NCBI GenBank assembly: GCA_035048495.1
Contig: CM068544.1
Coordinates: 49,563,893 to 49,627,892, forward strand
Source of the DNA: Euptelea pleiosperma
Taxonomy: Eukaryota; Streptophyta; Magnoliopsida; Ranunculales; Eupteleaceae
DNA length: 64,000 nt
Direction of reading: 5' to 3'
The notes beneath the pieces are model-generated. The model saw only the letters and a list, made by a program, of their open reading frames with translations. It was not told the DNA's origin and did not search any database. How positions within the stretch are numbered: the stretch's first letter is position 1; the number at the start of each line of letters is the position of its first letter. Both the position numbers and the translations under genes were made by a program. This document shows, in pieces, positions 47,442 to 58,369 of the stretch.

Positions 47442-47450
47442 CTTATATAG
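47442..47450 (-). promoter_or_regulatory. TATA box of WUN1-like gene 2
   Basis: CTATATAAG on the minus strand lies about 165 bp before the proposed CTG start. The leader between them contains no ATG on the coding strand. Confidence 0.55.
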
Positions 47451-48170
47451 AAAGAAGTAAGGGCAGGGTAGCTTTCATGGGTCCGGCCCCACAACTAGTC
47501 AAACCACCTTTTCTCTATCCCCACTTGGTTAAATTAATGTGGGTAAGAGTGGCCTAATTATCACGTACATCAACCACTAAACCACTTATAAAAATGACAA
47601 AGTGGATTGTTTCCAACTTTGCCCTTATCTCTCATCCGCATAATCCTCACGTGGCACTATCTACATTTAGAATGCCACGTTACCCAAAAATCTCTCAACC
47701 GTTACATAATTACTAACTACCCAAAACGTCTCTCCATCTTCCTCCACGTCCCCAAAATAATTCATCCTCTATCTTTATCCCTCAAATATCTCCATTATAA
47801 CCAGCATTCCATTTACACGTCCCATAATGTTTTCTCACCCCAAATCGTCTACAACTCTTCCTTTTGTTTTCTAAAATATCTTAATCTCCTTCTATATAAC
47901 GGTTGTTACTGTTTTTTCTGTTATAACGGTTGTTACAATGGATTGTAATGCAGGGAAAAATAATGAAAATAATAAAAAATAACGATAATAAAATTTAAAA
48001 TTTAATCTATTGTGCGCGAGAGTCAAATGAGTGGGAGTGATGACTAGATAAATGAGGGGATTGAGTGGTTGAAATCTTACCATCCATTGTAGATGGATGG
48101 ATTTGATCTCAACCACTCCTATCTTATAAAGCTGGATAAGAGATAAGACAACTGAGCTGTTTTGTTATAC
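47451..48170. other. WUN1-like 2 upstream; AACGGTTGTTA fragment
   Basis: 47897-47990 holds short ATAACGGTTGTTAC palindromes related to the AACGGCCGTTA elements. No gene. Confidence 0.4.
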
Positions 48171-48990
48171 TAGTGGGTGCCCCGTGCCATCGGCACTCCT
48201 CGACAAAGAATTTGTCAAAATCAGGTGAGTGGCGGAGATCCACCGTCCATTTGGGGCAGGATTAGATCTCAGCCCTTATTTGTTGATGCTTATAAGAGGA
48301 GTATAAGTAGGGAGACAACCAATGTGTTTTGTTATATATAATAGTAAATGGCCCATGCCCACGGCACTCTCCGACGAAAGGGTATGCAAAAATTGGGTCT
48401 TTCGACACTCAAACAGTATAATGGACTTGGGTGTTACCGCTTTTCCAGTATAATGGCTGTTATACTGGGTTGTAACACACAGAGGGAGAAATGAGAAAAT
48501 AACAAAAAATAACGGTGTTGAAATTTAAATTTTAAATAATTGAGGTCAAACGAGGCGGATTGAGTAGCTGAAATCTAACAGTCCACATTAGATCGATGGA
48601 TTTGATCTCAACCACTCTTTATCTAACCACCCACATTAGATGGATAGATAAGATAAGAGAATACAACTGAGTTGTCTTGATATATGTGTGGGTGGCCCAT
48701 GCCCGCGGCACTTTCCGACAAAGTGTTTGTCAAAATCGGGTGAGAGTTAATCTCAGCCATTGATATGAAGCATAGTGGATCTCAGCCACTCATTATTGAA
48801 GCCATATCAGATAAAACCACGGTCACTTGTTATATTGATAGTGGGTGGCCCGTCCCTCAGCACTCCCCGTCAAAGCATTTGCCAAAATCAGGTGTGAGTG
48901 GCTGAGATCCACCGTCCATTTTTAGGATAAGATCTCGGCCCTTCTTTGTTGAAACAGATAAGATGGGGTATAAGTGGGGAGATAACTTCC
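48170..48990. repeat. Irregular direct repeats, GGTGGCCCGTGCC type
   Basis: A unit with GTGGGTGCCCCGTGCC, GGCACTC and TTTGTCAAAATC followed by GAGATCCACCGTCCATTT recurs at about 48175, 48350, 48690 and 48845, with variable spacing. The second copy is joined to an AACGG-type fragment (48420-48540). Confidence 0.65.
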
Positions 48991-49033
48991 CTATTTTGTT
49001 ATATAGATATGTACTTCTTTTATTTTTCTTTTA

Positions 49034-49419
49034 GGGTGTGTTTGTTTGCCAAGTGAAAATTTTTCATTTTCCTTGGGAAAACACAACAGTCCATTGCTAG
49101 ATAACCATTTTAAATCTGTATAATTTTTCCTACCAAGCCATTTAAATCTGGATAATTTTTTCGACTAAGCCGAAAATTCATTTCCCATCCAGATAGGTGA
49201 GAATTCATTTCCACCTGAAAATACGCCTTTATTTTCTCACATGATTGAAATATGTGTTCTTAGTTGCAGTCAATCAGCCATTTAAGGCATTTTCCACATG
49301 TATTTTCTTAGAAAAAATTCTTGTGCAATCAATCATGGCCTTAATGAAATCAATAATAGAATAATAAAAATGCGAGGCAATGTGATTTTCCCGTGGAGAA
49401 TTTGGCAATTAAACACACC
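49034..49419. mobile_element. Tourist-like MITE (PIF/Harbinger)
   Basis: GGGTGTGTTTG at the left and AAACACACC at the right, flanked by TTA on both sides (49031-49033 and 49420-49422). The TTA duplication and GGG-TGTTTG end are usual for Tourist elements. The left arm adds TTGCCAA, mirrored by TTTGGCAA. Confidence 0.75.
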
Positions 49420-49422
49420 TTA

Positions 49423-50086
49423 ACGAAGTTGCTAGTAAAGTTGGTTTAGAGAAAAACGATAGATAAAGGTGCATGTGGTCACAGTAATCAAGACCAAATG
49501 TTGAGATGGGGTCTACATCACTTTGGAATATCTGTTCCAAGGGGACGGAGAAAATGTTGATGCGGGTGGGGTCTACATCGCTTTGGAATATATGTTGGAA
49601 TATATGCCGTAATGAGCGACAGCAAAAGTTTTATCTTGGTTTAATTATTTGCTTGTGTACCGCGTAAATAAAAAATAATTTGTTTGATATCTAAAAGATT
49701 ATTGCACCGGGTCGTCTCGCCGATCTGACCGATATTTGGGTGATCCGGATCGGGATAGGGATCCCGAGATTTTGGACCTTGATCAAAACAGTACTCGTTC
49801 TTATAGGCTAAAGCCCAAAGGCATTAAAGAGCAAGTAACCCATTGATGAGTGTGTCCGGAGCAAACTTTTGCTCCAACTCTACCCTTTGCACAACACTTC
49901 GGGCCACGTCATCCTCGAGGATGGCCCAGTCGGTTAATTTGTTCTCCCTCTCTCTTTCGTGTAATTAGAAACCCACAAAAAACAGGCTTTGCTCATAAAA
50001 TCATAAGTGCGTGTGGGTCCAGCTCAGCTGTGCCGCGTGCGGCTGTACGTTCTAGAAATGCAGCTATACATGGAGAAAATTTTGAA
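49423..50086. other. Intergenic, nothing coding seen
   Basis: One short direct repeat (GGGGTCTACATC) at about 49508 and 49567. No gene. Confidence 0.4.
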
Positions 50087-50345
50087 CATGAAGCGTTGTA
50101 TGTGCCACGTGTCACAAACTTGGGGACCACTGACGATAAGGATGTTTTTCGCACTATTTCGTGAACCTAGAGTCCAAAATTCAGCCCGCTTGGAAATTGT
50201 TTGCATGTATTGCTTTTAAACCATAGGATTCTATCATTATTTTGGATACTAAAATACAACGGCTGTAAATCACCAATCAGGGGTGAGTAAAACATCCGTA
50301 CAGTCAGAAGTCTCCGAGAGAGTGACACGTAGAACCCTTAGTAAC
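50087..50345. mobile_element. Foldback family A, degenerate
   Basis: GTGCCACGTGTCACAAACTT, GACCACTGACGATAAGGATG on the left; CATCCGTACAGTCAGAAGTC and GTGACACGTAG on the right. Confidence 0.55.
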
Positions 50346-50429
50346 GCAATGCGCGTTCTAGCTCAGTCGGATCAAAGATTAGCTCTTCAATCAATGCACT
50401 GTAGATATATGGAGGACGAGGATTAAGGT

Positions 50430-50615
50430 ATTAAAAGCAGATGTGACACGTAGGAATTTGTGCGTTATTGACCATTATTGTCGCACAAGGATCCAAAGCT
50501 TTGAAATCACCAATGGCTGATTTTTGGTTTGTAGGCCCATCTAGGGATTGGCCAAACATCCATATGGTCAGTATCCTCTAAAAGTGTGCCACGTATCTGA
50601 AAATTGTGCTAACTC
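50430..50615. mobile_element. Foldback family A right half
   Basis: AAATCACCAATGGCTGATTT, GGTTTGTAGGCCCATCTAGG, GATTGGCCAAACATCCATAT and AAAGTGTGCCACGTATC, with only a stub of the left arm. Confidence 0.6.
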
Positions 50616-50815
50616 AAATCACAGTTTAGAAAGACAAAAGTTGGAGCTGAATGAGTGGAAGGCTGGAAGCTGGCCATGAGATTGAAGGGAAAAAATGAAA
50701 TGAGGGGCAAGAGGTAAAATAAATGGGCACTTTTCAAGTTGACTTTACATGGCCGATTGGAACCCTATTGTACGTGTCAATCCGCTAACTGCTCTAACTG
50801 TCAGGCTGGCTTCTA

Positions 50816-51181
50816 TAGGACCAGGTCCTATACAAATTTGATAGGACCCCTCCCTATAATGCCACATGGCTCAGTCTTTTGGGCCAAATGACCCATGAAT
50901 GTCTGGGCCATTCCATAGTGGACTTGCCAAAAAATCAGCCGGATTGATGATTTCTAGCCTTTGGATTCGAGTTTTTTCGTTGTGGGTTATATGAACAGTC
51001 CTATGGATGAGTTCCAAGCCCATAAATTTCATGATTTTAAATCCAACAACTAGAAATCACTACTCATAATGATATTTGGTGTGTAAGTCCACTATGGAAT
51101 GGGCCAAACATTCATAAAAGAGTGTATGACGTTGCATTTTGGAAAGGGGTCCTGTCAAACTTTGTATGATATCCGGTCCTA
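50816..51181. mobile_element. Foldback MITE, TAGGACCAGGTCCTATACAAA type
   Basis: TAGGACCAGGTCCTATACAA at the left and TTTGTATGATATCCGGTCCTA (in parts TTTGTATGATA, CCGGTCCTA) at the right; then GATAGGACCCC / GGGGTCCTGTC. The arms share the CATGAATGTCTGGGCCATTC block and an AATCAGCCGGATTGATGA core. Confidence 0.78.
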
Positions 51182-51461
51182 CAAAATCCAAACTCACTTA
51201 TAGCCGTTAAAGTTAGAAAATGACATCCAACTACTAGGTGGGGAAAGAAAGATAGAAAGTGGTTGTCTATTGGGGCTTCAAGGCTATCGTGCGCATTCTC
51301 AACTTTGCTATTATAATGTAGCTCACCCCTTTAGCCCTGAGACGACCTCTTAAGCTATCATGAACGACATTTGCCATTTTTTTCAAAATTACCATTCAAA
51401 TATGTAAAAAAATAAATTTATTTCATTTGAGGGCATTTCAATCTTTTTCATTTTTTAGTAA

Positions 51462-51592
51462 GGGTCGGGCTCCAATTACTGCCCTAAAATGACAGGCTCC
51501 CGTGATAGGACACAACATGAGCCACGTGACACACTCTTAGAGGACTCGGACCGAATAGATGTTTGGCCAATCCCTAGGTGGACCTACTTTTC
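51462..51592. mobile_element. Foldback family A left arm only
   Basis: GGGTCGGGCTCC, GCCCTAAAATGACAGGCTCC, TGAGCCACGTGACACACTC and GATGTTTGGCCAATCCCTAG, cut at the end of GTGGACCTAC. Confidence 0.75.
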
Positions 51593-51745
51593 CTCTCCAC
51601 TAACAACCCAACTCTCTCTCTCTCTCAGGCACTATTTTTTTTTTTCAAAAACGCATAACTTGCAATGTATAAGTTAGTTTAGGATAAAAAAAAAATAGAA
51701 CCATTAGAAAGGTCTTGATGAGATCGTTACAGTGATATTCTCAGT

Positions 51746-51795
51746 CGTGGATTTTGAGAATCCAACAGTGGTTTGTTGGATTCTCAAAATCCACG
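51746..51795. repeat. Perfect 22-bp hairpin
   Basis: CGTGGATTTTGAGAATCCAA continues to CA, then a 6-nt loop GTGGTT, then the exact complement. Pairing may extend imperfectly outward (CTCAGT / CCCGAG). Confidence 0.9.
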
Positions 51796-52510
51796 CCCGA
51801 GAACTCTAAGGAAGATGTTGAATGGTAAGTCCTGACCCTTGCATTTGCTTGCTACATACCCTGATATTGTGCACATTAAGTGGTCTTTTCTTGTCTCTAA
51901 TAACCAAACTCTAGAACTAGATTAGTGATCCATTCGTGTAAACCAAACCCCTTAAAAAGCGACAAACGTCGACAACACAACCATCCTATCAATCGAGCTT
52001 TGATTGGATGCTTCAGCATAATCAAGCTTTCACATTTGATCAGACGGTTGTAACGTCGACTCGCACTTCTGTTAAGTGACGATAAATATATGTCAAGTTA
52101 ATGAAACCTCCACCACTACGATTGTCCACATCATGAGTCTTCGTCAATGTAGTCCAGATATTTTTACAGAGTTACATGGAAGCTTAACCACCACATAATA
52201 TTGCAACGCAAGAACCTACCTGGCCTGTAGGAGAACTTTGGTGCTCTCTTTCTTTACTTCAAATTTCTCTTAGTGGGAGCTTGACTTAATGGCCTTTCCC
52301 CACTACATCTTCAGTTAATTAATAATCAATAAATAAAAATGACTAATATCAGATGGAGCAGACAGTGGTGAATCCCAACAACGAAACCCTGGATGTTCAC
52401 CATGTGTACGAAGATTAAGTTGCGAGAAAGATCTCATCTAAAGCCCCAATGGAATATGGACTAAGATACTAAAAACCAAGAAGAGGACAGCTAATATCAT
52501 CTTGAAGCCC
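51796..52510. other. Intergenic, nothing seen
   Basis: No gene or element supported. Confidence 0.4.
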
Positions 52511-52512
52511 TC

Positions 52513-52790
52513 ATGATGGAGATTAGGGGTCTTATCTATATTTGGGATAAGTTGTATATGATGTGGGGAGGGGTCTCAAATTCGAGGATGTTGTGTTCAG
52601 TTTGCCTTCTATTATTGGGAGGGGTTGAGTTGGGGTGGAGGTCAGGTTTGTTCTCTTGGGGGGTCTTTCCCTCTCTTCCTCTGTTCTCTCGCTTTGGCTT
52701 GGTAGGCCCTCTCAGCCTCCAAGTGCTTCAATAATAGAACATCTTTACCTTTCAAAAAGGAAAATAAAATTAAAAAAGAAGACAGCTACA
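52513..52790 (+). mobile_element. LINE 3' tail
   Basis: The T/C-rich end TCTCGCTTTGGCTTGGTAGG, AATAATAGAACATCTTTACC and TTTCAAAAAGGAAAATAAAA is the usual 3' end of plant L1 elements in sense orientation. The coding part is not identifiable. Confidence 0.55.
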
Positions 52791-54181
52791 ACAACATGAT
52801 CCCGTCACAGTTCCCATAAAAAAAAAGTGTGGGAAGAGAGAATAAAAAAACACCCAAGCACAGGTCAATATATCTGGTTAAATTACCCCACTATATATGA
52901 ACTTTATGATCTTTGGCCATACACAGGCTTAGGTTTGGTTCAATCCATTTTCCCATTGATGCCTGGATTCATTTCCGTTCGAAAGAGGAAACTATTGTAA
53001 CCCTAATTCTTTAGAGATAGTGAAAGAGCTCTTCTCACTTGTCGACATGGACACACTGCATAACCACCACGTAAATTGTTGTGTCCATGTAATTAACCTT
53101 TTTGGTTCTCTGTTTTTGCTGGTTCGTGGATGGTAAGATGTTTTCAGATTCCATTTTCCTGTTTGTTGCTTTCTAATTGGAACTACAAAGTCCAAGAATT
53201 GAAGTACAAAAACCATGCAAATCGTAATGATGATTAGGACCTAATTGCAGACTTTATAGTCTACAAACATCTGGTTGGACTCAGCCTACTTGAGTATGAT
53301 TAATCCTGATATTGCTCATGCAGGATGTGATACAATTTCTTTTTCAATCCTCAGCAGTTGCCTATAACAGTTGTACATCATGCCTTTCAGTAATGAAACT
53401 CTGAATCTCTAACAGTTCTATTCTCCATAACAATTTAATCCACCACAGGCTTTGCATCTTTTTCGACCAAGTCACTTATCTCAAGTACACACTTCGATGA
53501 AGTCCATAGCCAAAGCTGAATATCAGGCAACATCATATAGTAGTATTGTTGAGAGGCTTTCTCAGTTTCTAGATGTGCAATTCCTAGCACAAACCTCTTC
53601 TTGCAAACATAATCAATGCTATAAAGATCACTTCTTATCTTCTCTTTCGCAATTGACCAAAATATCAAGATCGACTCACTATGCTTCTTTTAGAAAAAAA
53701 AAATAATAATCTCCCTTCCATATGTTTCTCTGAGCAACAGAGTAAATTTGTTTAAAGAAGCTTCAAACATGCACATCTAAGTGACAGTTATCTCCCTCGA
53801 AAAGTAAGAGTTGTCGATGAATTAAAGACTTTTTGTGAGAGAGCTAAAGAAGTCCATATGAACCATCTAAAAACCGCAGGGAAAATTCAGATTAGCTCAG
53901 GTCCATATGCATTTAAAAAGAAGCAATTGTCAAATCAACTGCACAACCCTAAGTTTTGATGCTCAGAGACATTATCTAAAGCTCTTAAGGAAGGAAAATC
54001 ACTGTAAAACAAACTCGCAACCAAACAGAGAAAGCTAATAGTTTTAGAGAGATTTTTACAGAAAACTGAAAAGAAAGAAAAATGTGGAAGTCTATAATGC
54101 CATGAATGGAACTCGCTCAAAATACTCTTACAATTAAATAGACCTCTCAACAACATACATATTGCAGCTTACAATGCCATT
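52791..54181. other. 3' flank of the PLAC8-type gene
   Basis: Sequence downstream of the minus-strand stop. No further exon or element recognised. Confidence 0.4.
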
Positions 54182-55930
54182 TCAGATGGGCCCTTGTTGA
54201 TTGTCTTCTCTTTGTATCAACGATGGAACAGGCGGTGTCATAGTGACGTCTTTACCTTTTGTAGAAGACTCTTCCTCCACCATGGGCAAATGTCCATCTG
54301 GACTATTATACTCCTTTGAAAATCTGCTAGGAGTCTGAGAGTTTATCATCCCAGGCTTGGATGGGCTAGAGCTACTCCAAAGTGGAGAACTTGGACTCGA
54401 TCTCAACTGAACTGAACCATCTTCCCGAGGTAAAGGAGACAGTGCTGGTTGGTCACTCTCGTTCGTTTCTTTTCTGCAAAACTTATCTTCCACAATGTCA
54501 TAGAAATCTGCAGTCCTCACCTCCTGAGCAAGAGAGCACCAACAACAGCAAAGCCACTGTGCACAATCAGTCACTGCTGGGTAACCACAACAAAAGTTAT
54601 TAGGTGGCAAGTTGAATCTCTTCCTCATCTGGATCCTCCAGAAGCCCCCATAAAGTAAACCAAAAACACAAAGCACAATCCCTGTGACCCCCAATGCCTC
54701 CCTAACAACCTCATTATCAATATTGATTGCAGCCAAGTTGAAGATCCAGAAAGGAGCCATACAGAACAGAAGAAAAGTTGCTATGTGAACGTACATGTTC
54801 CCAAATCCAAGTCTCTCCATATTCCACCCGAAGACACAGAAACTACAGAAAAGTGAGAGATAAGCCAGATAAATATTCTCCCAAAAATCAAGCAAACCCC
54901 CTCTCCATTTGGGACTGTTCTCAACAACCCTTTTATCATCTCTTAATGCAAACGAAAATCTTTTCTGAAACGATTTCCCCCTTAGGTAGCTCGATCTGCT
55001 AACGCTGACACCATTAATCTGATTCTGTGCTTCGTGGTCGATTTCGGACTCGTACTCCCTCCCTAGGGGGCTAAGGATGGAGTACAAACCAGCAATTGCA
55101 GGCGCTCCGATTGCAAAAGTGATGCAAATTCCAACTCCAATGGCAGGTCGTTCAGATCTCTTGTATCCCAAATTAAGACCACATAATGCATACTGAGAAA
55201 AACAGTTCACATGGAGTAGAACCACGACGACCATCATGTGGGCCCATTCGTGGGGTTTATAAGTGCCATTTTTGCAGTAAATCTTCCTGAGTCTAGAAAT
55301 GTCCTCTGGCGTATATCTGCACAAAAGCACGAGGTGGTAGAACCGCTTCGGGTGTTGGTACAGACACATTAGCGTAAAGAGGGCATTGAGGATTTGATTA
55401 TTGACTTCAAACCATGCATTCCTCTGCGATTTTCTCGGTAGAGCATGGTTTAACATTCCTATCATGACCATGAACAGAATGGCACCTGAGATAGCAACAC
55501 AGATGATCCAAACAAGAAGGGCCATGTTCATCGGGTCTCTGATCCATTCTTTGCAAATTTTCCTCAGAGAATCCCAATGAATTTCCTGAACAAAGGGAAA
55601 ACTGAATTGCTCTCGGAGACTTCCGCTTGTAGAAGAAGGAACTGAACGTGAAATCTCGTCCCTCTCCTCCGCAATCTGCCGAAACCTAGCTGATGGGGAA
55701 GCTAAACTAATACGTGCCGAACCAAATTTCAGGAACCCCACTCTCCTAGGAAGAGATGTTAACATATCCAGAAACCCTTTTTGAGGGTTTTCATGACCTA
55801 ACAGTCCCTTTTGAGACGTTGAAATGTGAAGAGGAGTCTGCTTCTTGACTTGATAACCTTTGGGAGTCATACCCGACCCTAGTTCATCCTGGATTTCCTC
55901 CGTGCCTTCCCCATTACTAGATGAAATCAT
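54182..55930 (-). CDS. DUF2985/PLAC8-type membrane protein
   Basis: A single coding exon of 582 residues. The start is the ATG at 55930-55928, just after a splice acceptor (TTTTGACAG). Residues 1-120 are hydrophilic and Ser-rich. Hydrophobic segments lie at about 136-161, 231-250, 264-286, 350-370, 381-402 and 411-431. The DUF2985-like part spans the first group (WIRDPMNMALLVWI to LCRYTPEDI). The Cys-rich PLAC8 motif (CCGYPAVTDCAQWLCCCWCS) is at 447-466, followed by LAQEVRTADFYDIVEDKFC. The tail is Ser/Pro-rich. Relatives include plant Cys-rich membrane proteins linked to metal or calcium homeostasis and organ size, but this subfamily has no defined role that I can cite. Confidence 0.9.
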   Translation of the reverse strand: MISSSNGEGTEEIQDELGSGMTPKGYQVKKQTPLHISTSQKGLLGHENPQKGFLDMLTSLPRRVGFLKFGSARISLASPSARFRQIAEERDEISRSVPSSTSGSLREQFSFPFVQEIHWDSLRKICKEWIRDPMNMALLVWIICVAISGAILFMVMIGMLNHALPRKSQRNAWFEVNNQILNALFTLMCLYQHPKRFYHLVLLCRYTPEDISRLRKIYCKNGTYKPHEWAHMMVVVVLLHVNCFSQYALCGLNLGYKRSERPAIGVGICITFAIGAPAIAGLYSILSPLGREYESEIDHEAQNQINGVSVSRSSYLRGKSFQKRFSFALRDDKRVVENSPKWRGGLLDFWENIYLAYLSLFCSFCVFGWNMERLGFGNMYVHIATFLLFCMAPFWIFNLAAINIDNEVVREALGVTGIVLCVFGLLYGGFWRIQMRKRFNLPPNNFCCGYPAVTDCAQWLCCCWCSLAQEVRTADFYDIVEDKFCRKETNESDQPALSPLPREDGSVQLRSSPSSPLWSSSSPSKPGMINSQTPSRFSKEYNSPDGHLPMVEEESSTKGKDVTMTPPVPSLIQREDNQQGPI

Positions 55931-55936
55931 TCTCCT

Positions 55937-56890
55937 GTCAAAATCAAGTTCTCTCAAGTTTCTCAGAAGTTAAAAGATATAATCAAACCCCGGAAATCAT
56001 AGGGTGTAGCACTACTTACAGAAATCTCTCAGGCTTGACTTGATCTTTCGTATTGTGTACAGCAAATGCTAGTTCTGAATTGGACAAATCCTTGCTTTTT
56101 TCTGCTTCTCAACCAAATATGCAACTGTGACATCAAAAGCCCAAGGTCTATCAATAGAAAAAACTACAAAACCATATTATATTCATCATTATTGCAGGGT
56201 CACTATAAAAATTTGATACCATAGTTTCTTGATCATCGCCAGAGCCAACACAGACCATTTTATAACAACAGATAACACATTTGGATCAATCTATTTGTCA
56301 TCTCTACTGGATATTTCATCAAAACTCATAAGAGATAAGGAATACAGTGAAACAGAAAATATTCGTTAAAATTGGATTCCTTGATAATTTTTTTACGACA
56401 AACCAGAAACAAAAATTGAGATATCCCAATATCATACTCGTTTCAACTGAAAATTTAATGAAAACCCACCAACAAAAGCAAGGAATATATTTCAAGAACC
56501 ATAGAATTTAATTTCTAATGAACCTAGAGTGAAATTCAAAAACCCCAATACTATACTTGTTTCATCTGAAATTTTGATCAAAACCCACCAACAAAAGCAA
56601 GGAATCTATTTAAAAACCATAAAATATAATTCATTATAAACTCAGAAAGTGAGATTCAGAAACCCCAATATCGGCAAGCCTTTCTTCTCTTATGACCGGG
56701 AGAGAATGCGGTTAGAACCAAGCGAGAACAGAGATCCGCAACATAACCGTCTCATCTCAAATTTTGATCGAAAGCAATCAACAAAGCAAGGAATCTAGTC
56801 CTTGTCCAGAAACCAGAGGATTGAATCCACGCAGAAACGAAAAATCTATAACCTTAAACATAAAACAAGATAATCCAAGCAAATACGTAC
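55937..56890 (-). other. 5'UTR intron of the PLAC8-type gene
   Basis: The donor AGAG|GTACGT at 56890 and acceptor TTTTGACAG|GAGAATG at 55936/55937 bound about 950 bp of AT-rich sequence. It contains a short imperfect direct repeat (ACCCACCAACAAAAGCAAGG at about 56465 and 56583). Confidence 0.65.
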
Positions 56891-57040
56891 CTCTTAACAG
56901 AGAGACAGAGCAGAGGATGAGAATATGAGAAAAGATGTCCACCTTGTCCATGAAGAAGAATTTTGCCATGCCTGCTATAACATAACGACCATTACCGATT
57001 CAGAGACGCGTTGCTTTCTAGGGTTTTCAATTTGGTTTCA
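56891..57040 (-). promoter_or_regulatory. PLAC8-type gene 5' leader exon with upstream ORFs
   Basis: The leader begins in AAACCCTAGAAAGC-type sequence usual near plant transcription starts. It holds a five-codon uORF (ATG GTC GTT ATG TTA TAG) and then a longer one starting MAKFFFMDKVDIFSHILI at 56969. After splicing, the long uORF would end at TGA overlapping the main ATG (ATGA), giving a 28-residue hydrophobic peptide. Confidence 0.6.
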
Positions 57041-57129
57041 AGACTACAAAAGTTGACGATCTACTCGACGAAAGTAAGAAAAAATATCAATAAAAGACGA
57101 AGATTTTTAGAGATGACATTAAAGATAGA

Positions 57130-57320
57130 AAAGGAAATGTTAGTATCGTCCTTAGGAACGACACTGTAACTGTCGTCCCACGTGTTCAAGCCATTGACGT
57201 TGTTTGAAATTTCTGTTGTGTTCATCGGGATTCCAACTACACAAATTTCGAATAACATCAATGGTTTGAATATATGGGATGACATACTCTATGTTGTCCT
57301 AAGGACGATACTAACACTGC
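57130..57320. mobile_element. Foldback element in the PLAC8-type promoter
   Basis: GTTAGTATCGTCCTTAGGAA at the left and CCTAAGGACGATACTAAC at the right. Inside, CCATTGACGTTGTTTGAAAT mirrors ATTTCGAATAACATCAATGG. About 190 bp, lying about 100 bp upstream of the leader exon. Confidence 0.8.
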
Positions 57321-57459
57321 CCATTTTATTTATTTTTTCGATAGACTGCCCATTTTTAAAAGTTGGGAGTTGGGAGTTCGGAATATTAAACAGTTTGGAA
57401 ACCGTGGCTTTACCGCTTTACCAGTCCGGAAGGAATTCAAACCAGGAGAATTATCAGAA

Positions 57460-57862
57460 GGAAAAAGATGTAACAAGGTATGCCTGAAACTGTTCATTTG
57501 CGGAAGCGGCATTTTTGGTAGTCACCGCTGCCATCTGGGCCCACTGACCGCTTGGATGTTTATCCCACCCCTTGATGGATATACATACCAAAAATCATCT
57601 TGATTGATAATTTATAACCATTATATTTTAACACTTTTTAGCACCATTTAAGGCGTTCTTATAGCCGTTGAATACAACCATTTTTGAGTACTAAAACCAA
57701 AGGTTATAAATCATTAAACAAGCTGATTTTTTGTACGAATGTCTATTAAAGGGTGGGCTAAACATCCATGCGATCAGTGGGACCAGATGGCAGTGGTGAC
57801 TACCAAAAATTCCGCTTCCGCAATTGAAACGATCTCAGGTATACCTTGTTACATCACGACCC
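57460..57862. mobile_element. Foldback MITE, family B (GATGTAACAAGGTA ends), intact
   Basis: The 403-bp element lies between TTATCAGAA (57451-57459) and TTATCAAAA (57863-57871), an 8-of-9 target duplication. The ends are GATGTAACAAGGTATGCC and GGTATACCTTGTTACATC, then CACGACCC on the right. The arms include GGTAGTCACCGCTGCCATCT and its complement, then GACCGCTTGGATGTTTATCC. Confidence 0.88.
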
Positions 57863-57989
57863 TTATCAAAATGCCAATTACAAATGACCATCTGCCACGT
57901 GTCATAACGCATCTAGACCGACAAGCTGCGTTCTATTCCGCCTTATTTTACTTTACGGGTCTTTGTGCGCCACGTCTTTAATGGTGGAT

Positions 57990-58285
57990 TTTTCGAATCC
58001 ATTTTTCCCGAAAAATTTAGCTACAAGCCTACAATATGTTTAGTTAGTCCACCCCTTGGTGGATATACCAAAAATGAGTCCGATTAAATTCTAACCGTTG
58101 GATTAAGTAACCAAAAAATTTGGGAAAAAATGATTGAATCCAACGGCTAGAATCAATCCTAAAGAAAGTGCTAAAATCTGTCGCTACAGAAAACCAATCA
58201 GACTCGTTTTAGGTATGTAAGTCAACCAAGGGATGGGCTAAGCATCCATGTGGTTAGTGGGCCCAAAAAAATTTAGCAATGTAGG
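57990..58285. mobile_element. Foldback element, AATTTAGCTAC type, family B-like core
   Basis: TTAGTCCACCCCTTGGTGGA and GAGTCCGATTAAATTCTAAC on the left; AACCAATCAGACTCGTTTTA and GGGATGGGCTAAGCATCCAT on the right, around TCCAACGGCTAGAATCA. The outer ends are imperfect. Confidence 0.55.
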
Positions 58286-58369
58286 GCCACAGGTCCACGA
58301 GAGCCCTCTGCATCAACTGTATCCAAAGTCCTCCGCATCTAATATTTCCCCTGACGTTGTGGACGGCAG

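Noticed and set aside
54778..55002. Plus-strand readings inside the PLAC8-type gene
   Set aside because: Antisense shadows of a 582-residue conserved coding exon.
56778..56969. 63-residue minus-strand reading as a separate gene
   Set aside because: It runs through a consensus splice donor in the PLAC8-type leader; better explained as a uORF in the leader exon.
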